44,370 bases of DNA. Origin: Lentinus brumalis. Lineage: Eukaryota; Basidiomycota; Agaricomycetes; Polyporales; Polyporaceae. The notes below the pieces were generated by a model. It did no database searches. It saw only the letters and a program-made list of their open reading frames with translations, and was not told the DNA's origin. The first letter of the stretch is position 1. Each line of letters begins with the position of its first letter. The stretch covers positions 1-44,370 of the forward strand of contig MARA01000088.1 in the NCBI GenBank assembly GCA_001792895.1. The letters are read 5' to 3'. Below are positions 32,513 through 41,955 of this stretch, in pieces. The position numbers were made by a program, and so were the translations under genes.

Positions 32513-33134
32513 GCACTCGAGTATAGGGTCACCCAGGATATCCCCTCGGCACATGTAAGCGCCCAACAGGAGCCGCCGCTGGGAGCCGTCAGCTGCGTGG
32601 TTCAATTATGGTACCTTACTTCGGGTGTAGCATTACATACAAGAGTTATCTGAGTCAGAGGCAGACATGCACACAGTCGCACTCTGTGCTCCTGGGCAGT
32701 GATGCAACAACATAGAGAGACCGTGTCAGAAGTTTCCCATATGTGTAGGGATAATGGGCCCCTAAGCACCTATCTTCTGGCTGGTCCTGGGACCTCGGAG
32801 CGCCACTCCTCAGAGATATGAACACATAAGGTACACCCCAGTCTATATATTATGTGTTCTATCACCCGGAGACACCTTGGCTCCACGTGTATGGTGGAGC
32901 TTGTTACATCACAGGCTGATATACTGTTGAGACTGTCCACACCGGGACAAAGTCCAGGTGAAGTTGGGAGTTACGGACTTACAAAGTCCGGAAGGATGTG
33001 TGCGGAGGAAGAAGGATTCAGCAAAGCTATGGATCAACACCTTGAGGATGCGTGGGTGTCTTCAATGTAAGACGGACAAGAGATCCGGAATTCATAACAG
33101 GAGCAAGCAACAAGTAAGAAGAAAAGCAAGAGTA
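32513..33134. other. Intergenic, possible retroelement remnant
   Basis: Lower-GC sequence unlike its neighbours, with a TATATATTATGTG stretch near 32850 and ACAAAGTCC-type direct repeats near 32946-32987. It could be part of an LTR, but no matching second copy or TG...CA boundary was found. No gene. Confidence 0.3.
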
Positions 33135-33895
33135 GTGATGTGCAACGCCCGGCCTCGAGCCATCAGGCTCCCCAAGCCGGCCGTATTCAGGCCGAGCCAA
33201 GCTGAGCTTTCGAGGCGGCCTGGGGAGCCTGACGGCTCGGCACACGACCACAATGAGCTCGAGCTGGGCTCTCGAGCTTGGGCTCAATGACGCTGGCATA
33301 GGGCGAGCAATATTGATCACTGAACTAATGATACTGCGATTTATGTGGGTTTTAAACATACGTTAGCACTGCAGTACTCACATTTTCTTCATCAGGAAGA
33401 CTCATAAGTAGTCTTGTCACTCTTGTGTATCAATTACTCGGGACTGAGAGCATGCAGTGCACGCTAGGTCAAAGGTCAGAGGGCAGGGCAAAGCAGATGG
33501 CGACGAGAAGTGTCACTGGACGTGTTCTCTCATCGTTCTTCATGCTCTTGCAGCGCAGGAGGCCGGGGCAAGAACCGTCAGCCTGAGGTCGACGACGGAT
33601 GCGTCATTGGACACGTCTTCTTGCTCTTCCTGGTGTCAAGCAGCGCGGGAGGGCAGGTGCAGAGGCGGAGTGCAACGAAACACGTTGTTGGACACGTCTC
33701 ATTATGGGTCTTTGCACTCTGGCAGTGCAGAGGTGCGGGCAGGAGGTAAGTAGCACCCACCACCTGCAGGCTCTGGCTCAGGCCGAGCTGAGCTCGAGCC
33801 GTCTTCAAGAGCCCGGCCTGCAGTTCGAGCAGGCCGTAGCTCTCCAGGCCGAGCCGTAGCCGCGGCTTTGCAGCCGAGCCGGGCTCGCACATCAC
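33135..33895. mobile_element. MITE-like insertion with TA target duplication
   Basis: A 761-bp segment begins with GTGATGTGC-ACGCCCGGCC and ends with the inverted counterpart GAGCCGGGCTCGCACATCAC. It is flanked by TA on both sides (33133-33134 and 33896-33897), as for Tc1/mariner-type insertions. Inside, 33156-33182 and 33214-33239 form an almost perfect inverted repeat. The right end is rich in GAGCC/GGCTC. Three diverged copies of TTGGACACGTCT lie in the middle (about 33520-33700). No transposase is encoded. Confidence 0.5.
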
Positions 33896-34251
33896 TAAGC
33901 AAGAGACAAGACCAAGTGGAAAGAAAGTCAAGCCAGAGGTGCGAGGTTAAGCAGAAGTCAGAGTGAGAGGTTGGAGGTCAGGAATCAGAAGTCTGGTTGG
34001 AAAGATCAGACTATGAGAGGAGAGCAAACAGAACAGATCGATCTCACAGTTGTAACAGGGAGCGTAACGAGATATTAGAACTGAGAACTAAGTGTCGCTA
34101 CAAGGAGGCTTATATGGCAAAGTCCAAAAGTCCGAAGAGCAGTAGCCAAGACAGAAGTACAGGAGGTCAGGAACCAGAGTCAGGTGGAAACTTATGATCA
34201 GCCAATGCAAAGTATTCCGCCGCTTGTGGGCCTCTTGTGTGCGATAGTGAG
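33896..34251. other. Intergenic
   Basis: Purine-rich sequence with no supported gene. Degraded hairpin-repeat copies start near its right end (GAGTGGTCCGCCGCTC at about 34247). Confidence 0.4.
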
Positions 34252-34436
34252 TGGTCCGCCGCTCACGGGCCTCTTTCTGCTGTTGTCCGCTCGTAATCTC
34301 CTGTCGATAGTCACGCACAGTGGGCGCTTACAGTGGAGATAGGCATAAATACACCTGTGACCGCAAACTGTGTGTGACTATCGACAGGAGGTTACGAGCG
34401 GACAACAGCAGAAAGATGCCCGCGAGCGGCCGACCG
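34252..34436. repeat. Inverted repeat at the edge of the 46-bp array
   Basis: Arms 34252-34319 and 34369-34436 are inverted copies around a 49-bp spacer. Coordinates sum to 68688 throughout. The conserved inner part (TTTCTGCTGTTGTCCGCTCG and onwards) is 46 bp with two or three mismatches. The right arm is continuous with the first units of the tandem array. Confidence 0.8.
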
Positions 34437-34950
34437 CTCGCTATCGAACATAAGCAGAAAGATGCCCGCGAGCGGCCAACCGCTCGCTATCGAACATACG
34501 CAGCAAGATGCCCGCGAGCGGCCGACCGCTCGCTATCGAACATACGCAGAAAGATGCCCGCGAGCGGCGACCGCTCGCTATCGAACATACGCAGAAAGAT
34601 GCCCGCGAGCGGGCGACCGCTCGCTATCGAACATACGCAGAAAGAGGCCCGCGAGCGGGCGACCGCTCGCTATCGAACATACGCAGAAAGAGGCCCGCGA
34701 GCGGGCGACCGCTCGCTATCGAACATACGCAGAAAGAGGCCCGCGAGCGGGCGACCGCTCGCTATCGAACATACGCAGAAAGAGGCCTGCGGGCGGCCGA
34801 CCGCTTGCTATCGAACATACCCAGAAATATGCCCGCGAGCGGGCGACCGCTCGCTATCGAACATATGCAGAAAGATGCCCGCGAGCGGGCGACCGCTCGC
34901 TATCGAACATACGCAGAAAGAGGCCTGCGGGCGGCCGACCGTTCACTATT
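34418..34950 (+). repeat. 46-bp tandem array of hairpin repeats (about 12 copies)
   Basis: The unit is the 16-bp hairpin (GAGCGGGCGACCGCTC or GAGCGGCCGACCGCTC) plus a constant 30-bp linker GCTATCGAACATACGCAGAA-AGATGCCCGC. One unit lacks a base in the hairpin centre and the last copies are degraded. Because 46 is not a multiple of three, each reading frame cycles through the same peptide; all three plus-strand frames remain open by chance. This is not a gene. Confidence 0.92.
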
Positions 34951-35495
34951 GGAGACGCAGAGACAACGCGTCGCGATCGGGCGACCGCGCGCAGGAGGAG
35001 ATAGTGATTTGACACTTGAGGGATGCACGTGGGCGGCATAGCCACGTGGCAAGTACGTCATGATGATTCGTGATCGAGTGTGACAGTTTATGTCGATCAA
35101 TCAGGAACGCGATCATCTGTGGAAGTGTGGTTAGAGGACATCACGGGCTGAACGCTTCAGAGGGAAGGACGTGCAGGGATGGGCGGTGGGGTACAGATTA
35201 TGTCGCGTCCAAGTGCGAAACACCGGAGATGAGGAGATGAGGAGATGGATGAGCGTGATGGCGAACGAAAAAGGGAATCGCAGTGCTCGAGAGAATAGAT
35301 GATCCCTGCACGGAAAAGGACAAGGTTGGGATTGTTCCGATCGATGGGCCGCGATGCAGGCATGAGGCCGCAGGCAGGCAGAGATAGATAGAGCGGGGGG
35401 AGCGACTCTCTCTCTCTCTCTCTCCCCGCGATCACCCTCTGAGCGACCGCACTCCCCTACTACAGACACTCCTCCACTCCTCTCTTACTGGCACG
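34951..35495 (+). promoter_or_regulatory. Promoter region of gene A with CT run
   Basis: This 545-bp region precedes the gene A start codon. A CT dinucleotide run of 19 bases (35406-35424) and further pyrimidine-rich sequence lie 70-90 nt upstream of the ATG, a common feature of fungal transcription starts. No TATA box is obvious. Confidence 0.45.
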
Positions 35496-38400
35496 ATGAG
35501 TACTGCAACAAAGGCAAGCAAGGCTGGCAAGAAGGCGAAGGCGACGAAGACCCAGGCCGCGGCGGGGGTTGGTAAAACGAAGGATGGGGCGGCGGGCGAC
35601 GCGCCGCGAGCATCTGGAGATATATCTCCTGCCGGTCGCGATGAGGTGAGTACTGTATGCAGCATCGCGTGTGAGTGCGGATGAGCTGAGGGATGGGATT
35701 GGACAGCTCGCGGCTGCGCCTCCCCTTGAGCGGATGGCGCTGATGGCGGAGAAGCAGAGCAAGGAGTTGGCTTTGAAGAAGGAGATGGCAGCGGCGCGAC
35801 TTGGGTACGCCACTGTTAACCTCCTCAACCCCGGGGTCCAGCTGTCGTTCGGTCAATACAACAACCGAGCTTTGAACAAGAAGGCCGTCTCCGACCTTGT
35901 GCACAGTTTCCGCGGCATGGGCATCCAGCACGAGGACCACCCGATGCCGGTTGCTGTCAAGGTGGACTGGGTGGACCCCGGTTGTCTTGTTCAGAATGCC
36001 GACGACAACGACTTGAAGGCCGTGCAGTGGACGTCGAAGGTCCAAGGCGCCGAGGTCACCGTTCTCGGCGGGCAGCACCGACATGCGGCCGTGCAGGGCT
36101 TCAAGAAGCAGCTTGAAGTTGAGGCGGCGAAGCTGAAGACGGCGCTCTCGAAGAAGCAGAAGAAGCTGAACGACATCGGCGACGGCGGCGACGTCACCAG
36201 GAAGGGCAAGGCGGCCGTGAAGAAGGAGGCGGAGGGCGCGCTGCGATCGGAGCTCGCGGACATGGCGGACAAGCTCGCGAAGATCAAGAGCCTCCTCGGC
36301 GAAATAGGGACGTGGACGGTGGAGCTGTATGACATTGGTGAGTGTTGCATGTATGAGATTGTTTTATATCGAGCGGTCGACCGCTCGACCGGTGCTGTTG
36401 TAGTGCGAGCGGTCGACCGCTCGAGAGGCGTGGTCAGTGTGAGCGGTCGCCCGCTCGACCGAGTCCGAGCGGTCGACCGCTCGCGAGGCGTGGTCAGTGT
36501 GAGCGGTCGACCGCTCGACCGAGTTCGAGCGGTCGACCGCTCAAAAGGTGTCGCCAGCATCGCCCGCTCGGACTCGGTCGAGCGGGCGACCGCTCGCGAG
36601 GCGTGGTCAGTGTGAGCGGTCGACCGCTCAAAAGGTGTCGCCAGCATCGCCCGCTGCGTGTGCGATGTTGCGATTCGAGCGGTCGACCGCTCGCGAGGCT
36701 CGGTCAGTAGGAGCGGCCTCGCCAATGTGAGCGGTCGCCCGCTCGAGAGGCGTGGCGAGCGCGAGGGCGTGACCGCTTTCTCCGACCATACACTGCGGCT
36801 GTTTTAGATTGTACTTCACGAGATCACACGACTGATGATGCGCTATGTTATAGATAAGCTGCAGGAGCCAACCCTCCGCCATCTCTCCATGAACAAGATC
36901 GATCCCCAGCTCTCGGAGACGATGGTAGAGCGAACATGGCGGTGGGTGTACGAGCTGAAGGCCGCGGCAGCGCAGCTTGCCAAGACGCACAATATCCCGG
37001 TGGAGACACTCGTCCCCGGCAATGGGTGGTGGAGTTCGCGACTCCTGGAGGATGTGATGGGCGACCCGAAAACGCGTCGGAAGTATTCCTCCTTCATGAA
37101 GCCGTTCCATAATCCGTCCACCTGGAACCTCATGTCGCTCATGAGTGTGTTCCCATACTACACGAGCGAAGCCGTGGTCAACACGAAGGCATTTGGGGAC
37201 TACCTGGACGACGGCGATTACGGTGACTGGGTGCGTGCTTTTTTCTGGCTTGTGTGTATGCGGATGCGAGTGCTGACCTGCTTGTGTCAGCTTCACATGG
37301 AGATATTGCGTTCAGGGCTGGCAGCGCTGCATTTCATCGCGAGTGACTGTGAGTGGCCGGAGGTGAACCAGCAGGGGAAGCTGGTGAATCCCCAGGCCTC
37401 TGCGCTCGGCAGCGAGGTGTATGCGTTCCAGATCGCGAGCATCCAGGAGGCCGAGGAACGGACGGCGGTGATGGAGGCGTTGCAGAATGGCCAGGAGGCG
37501 ATTCTCCCTGCGGTGTCGAAGACCGCGGTGGGTGCCCGTCGGCAGGCGCAGAATAGGTACGAGGAGGTCATGGCGACGGTGCGGGCCGCACGAGTTGTGC
37601 AAGAGGTGTTCCCGAAGGAGCTCCTGGACACGATCGACGCGGCGTACCGGTCGTGCCTCAAGGACCGGCTTGCGCACATGGCGCACAGCGACTCGCCTCT
37701 GTGGATGGACGCGCTGCGTGGCTATCAGGCCTCGATCCGGCGGTCGTGTGCGCAGTACTGGACGGCGACCCTCGACAAGCTGCGGGCGACGACTCCGGAC
37801 TCGGAGTCCATTCGTGCGCTGGAGAACGCACCCCAGAAGCTGGAGTGGGTGTTCGAGCTGCAGCGGCTCGGGCTGGCCTTCGCGCTCCCGGTCCCGACGA
37901 AGACGTTCATGGACGCCCTGAAGGAGAAGTTGACCGCGGCAGACGACGGAATCGCGACGGTGAGTGGTATTGCCTTTGTCCATCGGACTGTTCGATCGCC
38001 GAGACGCAGCGTGAGCGGCCGCCCGCTCGTTCGAAGAGGTTACGATGCGAGCGGTCGCCCGCTCATCCCAGGGATGTGCTCCGAGCGGTCGCCCGCTCGG
38101 CCCTAGAGTTACGGTGCGAGCGGTCGCCCGCTCATGCCATGGACGTGCTCCGAGCGGTCGCCCGCTCGGCCCTAGAGTTACGGTGCGAGCGGTCGCCCGC
38201 TCATGCCATGGACGTGCTCCGAGCGGTCGCCCGCTCGGCCCAGAGTTACAGTGCGAGCGGTCGCCCGCTCATGCCATGGACGTGCTCCGAGCGGTCGCCC
38301 GCTCGGCCCTAGAGTTACGGTGCGAGCGGTCGCCCGCTCGTGCCAAGAGATAGGGCACGAAGGGTGAATACATACTTCGAGCGGTCGCCCGCTCGGCCGC

Positions 38401-41400
38401 GGAGTTACACTGTGAACAGCTGTGCTAACACCTCTCCCTGCAGCTCATGTTCATGCTCGATCCGCTCCACGGCGGCAATCCCCATAACCTCCTCGGTGAC
38501 CAAATCAACGCCCTCCTGTCAGATGCGACACTTTTCCGACAAGTCCCTGGTGTCTCAGTCTGGGTAAGTCTGATCGGATACCTTCTGCACGCTCACAGTT
38601 CATGCACTGACGGCCCAACAGTGGTGGTCGTTTGTGCTCCGCGAGCACATCAAGCTTACCGACATAGGCCGCATGGTCCACGCAATGGCAACAACTGGCT
38701 CCGATGCCCTGCGTGGTACTCGGCGGTTCATCTTCGAGAAGATCGGCAAAGCTGTGTGGGGGAAGGGCGGCGTCAACGCGAAGTTGTCCCCCTTCGGCGC
38801 ATTCATCGACTTCAACTCGGAGGACGATCCGTGGAAGCCGACCTGCGAGGCGTACTACAAGGCGATGAAGGAGGCTCTGACCGTCATGCGGAAGGACGCA
38901 GATGCGGAGAACGGGGGGTTCACTACATCCCAGCTCGACAAGCTGCCCGCGCTCCGCATGCTCGTCACCACGTCCGCTCCCGAGTTCCGATCGTTCGTGG
39001 CGAAGAAGGCAAACAGCGCCGGAGAGGACAAGGCGTTGAAGGCTCTGAGCGTCGAGCTTCCGGTCAGGTGGGCGTACCAGCTTGAGCACGTCGCGCCATT
39101 CTACGCCTCTCTGGCGTTCAAAAGCCTGCGGGCGGCCGCAGCGAAACACCTGAGCGCGATTGGTGCATTCGAGTCCATCGGGCGCGAGGGGCGGCGCGTC
39201 AGTGTCTGGAAGTACTGGGACGCTGAGCTCGGGAAAGTGTACGAGACCCAAGCGTCGCCGCTGCCTGTCTCGGTGGATGTGCTCGACCTCGACCTCGACA
39301 CATTCCTCGAGTCCGCCACCATGCGGGCTACGTTCTCCGCGGAGATCTCGACCATCATCAAGACCGTCAGGTCGTCCAAGGTCGCGCATTTCGGCCCCAC
39401 CGCTGCCAAGAAACAGGTGGTCCTCGACCGCGAGGTGCTCACCTCTTTCGAAGACTTGATCAAGGTGAGTGCGGCGTCTGGATGTACTATGCTTTGTACT
39501 CACTGCGCATCGCGTGCTTTCAGACACTCTGGACGAACGCGAACCGGCAGGTGGCCCGCGCAAGCGGGACAACGGCTCCGTACGTCGAGCCGTCTGGACG
39601 GCGGGACCATTTCTACGAGGAGTTCCCGACTATGGCGGCGAAGGCGGACAGCTCCGCGTACCCGTCGCTCAATTATATGCAGATCCAAGCCGAGAGGACC
39701 GCGCGGTCGCGGAAGGAGATGGACCGGTACGAGGGCGCATTGGAGAGGCTTGGTTATCCCAAGCCGCAGCTCTTGGGCCCGTACAAGGACACGGACATTC
39801 TCCCGCAAGACCTCGTCGGCTGGAACGGGCCCGTGGGGGCGATGAAGCTCGATGCGGCCAGCGTTCCTGCGCGCGCACTCGCGGCGGCGGCGCTCGCGAA
39901 GGAGGAACATCGTTCGGACGTCGAGGATGTCGAAATGGAGATGGGCGGACCCAGCGGTGCGAGCACGGCGACTCACGGAGAGCCCACCGACCCGGCCGAT
40001 CGGGAGTCTGACAACCAGAGCGCGTCCGAGGGCGCTGACAAGGACAAGGACGAGGGCGACGATGAGGAGGACGACGACGACGACGACGACGCGGACGACG
40101 ACGCGGACGGGACGACGACGGGGACGACGACGAGGACGGGGATGGGGACGAGGACGAGGGCGATGAGAACGGCGAAGACCAGCTCCAATCAAGCAGCGAC
40201 GAGCCTCCTCAGGGCAATCACGGCAAGAACGACCAGTCGGCTCACGGCGAGGACCTCGACGCAGAGGGGGAGGATGCCGATGAAGAGAAGCTCTGGGCCT
40301 CTGTGGATCCCATCACGCTCGATGAGCCCAGCGGTGAGCACACCGACGAGGTTTCCACCGCCCCGGCAACGCAGAGTGCCTCGGAGCACGCCACGGACGA
40401 AGCGAAGTCCGTTCCCCCTGAGGAGGCTCAGCCTGACGAGGATGTCCCTCGCGAGCGGTCGCCCGCTCGCGACGCTATGGAGGTCGATGACAAGGGTCCT
40501 TCCGAGCCCGAAGACGGCCCCCCTACCTCTGAGGTCCCCGACGACAACGGCGACGATGCGGAGGACGACGCGCCGCAGCCTTTGCGACGTCTCAAGAAGC
40601 ACGGGAGGACCGACCGCATGGTGGACCTCGACGACGATGCTGAGCAGGGCGTTGAGGACCTCGCTCATAGTGAGTTCTCTCATATTGTCTTACGCAAATG
40701 ACAGGTGAAGACGCAGCAAATGTATTCTCGGAGCGGTCGACCGCTCAAGAGGGGATCGCAGCCGCACGTCAGAACGAGCGGTCGACCGCTCGCATGGTCC
40801 CCTTCTGGTGGATGCAATCCCGACATTGCCTTCGAGCGGTCGACCGCTCAACATGACGTGCGGCCGCTAAGATACTCGCGAGCGGTCGACCGCTCAGACG
40901 GTACCTGCCGCTGCGAGCTAGCGAGCGGTCGACCGCTCGCGAGCATCCTCACCCACGATCCACTACCTGTTGTCCGACAATGGATGCTCGTGAGCGGTCG
41001 ACCGCTCAGACGGTATCTGCCGCTGCGAGCTAGCGAGCGGTCGACCGCTCAGACGGTATCTGCCGCTGCGAGCTAGCGAGCGGTCGTCCGCTCGCGAGCA
41101 TGATCCGCTACCTTCTGTCCGACAGCTGATGCTCGCGAGCGGTCGACCGCTCGAACACATCCTCACCCACGCTCCACTACCTTCTGTCCGACATTGAAGC
41201 TCACGCAATGATTGTACAGACGTCAGTTCCATGGTGGTCACCCCGCCGGTCTCGCACGCTCAGAAGGACGACAACCAAGGCACCGCCCGCATTACTCGCA
41301 AGCGTGCCGCGACAAGTACAGCAGAGCCCGAAGATAAGGCGGTCAAGGTCCTGAAGAAGGACCTCAAGACTGGCTCTGGCGCGGCCAGCTCGACGCAGCC

Positions 41401-41500
41401 TGTCGCGGCGAGGACTCGTCAACGTCCTCAGCCCGGCGCGAAGTCCAAGGCAAATGCCGCGATGGTTAAGGACGACGACACTGACGCGATGATCGGTTGA
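35496..41500 (+). CDS. Gene A: large protein with ParB/sulfiredoxin-like N-terminal segment; introns packed with hairpin repeats
   Basis: Eight exons: 35496-35645, 35686-36337, 36854-37230, 37291-37959, 38444-38563, 38622-39464, 39524-40669 and 41220-41500. One missing base near 40110 lies in an acidic repeat. About 1412 aa. The Lys/Ala-rich N-terminus is followed by QLSFGQYNNRALNKKAVSDL and VLGGQHRHAAV (about residues 175-185). This order resembles the ParB/sulfiredoxin fold, whose GxHR motif follows an N-R-x-(8-10)-L/I helix. Long helical segments follow. The acidic tail (EEDDDDDDDADDDADG) and a Lys/Arg-rich last exon (ITRKRAATSTAEPEDKAVKV) suggest a nuclear protein. Introns 36338-36853, 37960-38443 and 40670-41219 are 516, 484 and 550 nt and carry hairpin arrays; the other four are 40-60 nt. 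The 40-nt first intron is the least certain join. DNA binding is not shown. Confidence 0.75.
36371..36744. repeat. Hairpin-repeat cluster in gene A intron 2
   Basis: About ten copies, mostly with centre TCGA (GAGCGGTCGACCGCTC). Linkers are GAGAGGCGTGGTCAGTGT and CGAGGCGTGGTCAGTGT and repeat every 30-60 bp. One or two copies have TCGC or GCGA centres. Confidence 0.93.
38013..38394. repeat. Hairpin-repeat cluster in gene A intron 4
   Basis: Eleven copies, almost all with centre TCGC (GAGCGGTCGCCCGCTC). Most belong to a roughly 68-bp tandem unit with two hairpins separated by ATGCCATGGACGTGCTCC and GGCCCTAGAGTTACGGTGC. Confidence 0.93.
40453..40468. repeat. Single hairpin copy inside a coding exon of gene A
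   Basis: GAGCGGTCGCCCGCTC with flanks that extend the stem to 10 bp (TCGCGAGCGG...CCGCTCGCGA). It is read in frame as RERSPAR within the acidic tail of gene A, so the coding frame is not disturbed. Confidence 0.9.
40731..41152. repeat. Hairpin-repeat cluster in gene A last intron
   Basis: Nine copies, eight with centre TCGA and one TCGT. A 46-bp unit (hairpin plus AGACGGTATCTGCCGCTGCG-AGCTAGC) recurs three times, and a CACTACCT-TTGTCCGACA linker recurs three times. Confidence 0.93.
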
Positions 41501-41955
41501 GTTCTTTGTCCCCGTCTCTCCTTCCGCGCTCCTGTGCCCGCCGGTCTGTTTGTCGTTCGCTGAATGTCGCGCTTCCTCATTGTACTTGTATCGCATATCC
41601 TTCCCTCCCTCCCGTCGCATAGTCCTGCCCATGTACCACTCCTACTCGTTCCTGTATATCTCTCCTCGCCATAATTGAATGCAATTGTCTCTCGCCCTTT
41701 AAATGATGACTCATCTGAAATGACACACCCCCGATCGCACAACCAAATAGCGTTCCCGCTGCTTGAACGTTTGAAGCCCTCTGATCCGCTCTTTCTAGCC
41801 TACCGCTGCCTTGGGGTCGCATAAATCATTGCTGCGTGGTCAAAAGTCGTCTGCGGTCCCCTCCCACCCTTACCCTAACTCCCCAACTTGTCGTCCCCTC
41901 CCTCCAGCATTCTATCTCCATCTCCCGCCGCTCGCGATATCTCCTGCTGCTCGCG
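41501..41955 (+). promoter_or_regulatory. Terminator of gene A / promoter of gene B
   Basis: Pyrimidine-rich intergenic DNA between two co-directional genes. CCCTTACCCTAACTCCCC at about 41868-41885 resembles telomere-type (CCCTAA) motifs, known as promoter elements in some eukaryotes. No gene. Confidence 0.35.

Noticed and set aside
34418..34950. CRISPR-like array (short palindromic repeats with regular spacing)
   Set aside because: The 30-bp 'spacers' are all the same sequence, the setting is a eukaryotic chromosome end, and there are no cas genes. It is an ordinary tandem repeat of a hairpin plus linker.
34320..35041. Three overlapping long plus-strand frames over the 46-bp array
   Set aside because: All encode the same repeating peptide because the unit length is 1 modulo 3; this is a property of the repeat, not a gene.
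39500..40192. Minus-strand 230-codon Arg/Val-rich frame
   Set aside because: It is complementary to the acidic coding repeat of gene A; the composition is what antisense of GAC/GAG repeats must give.
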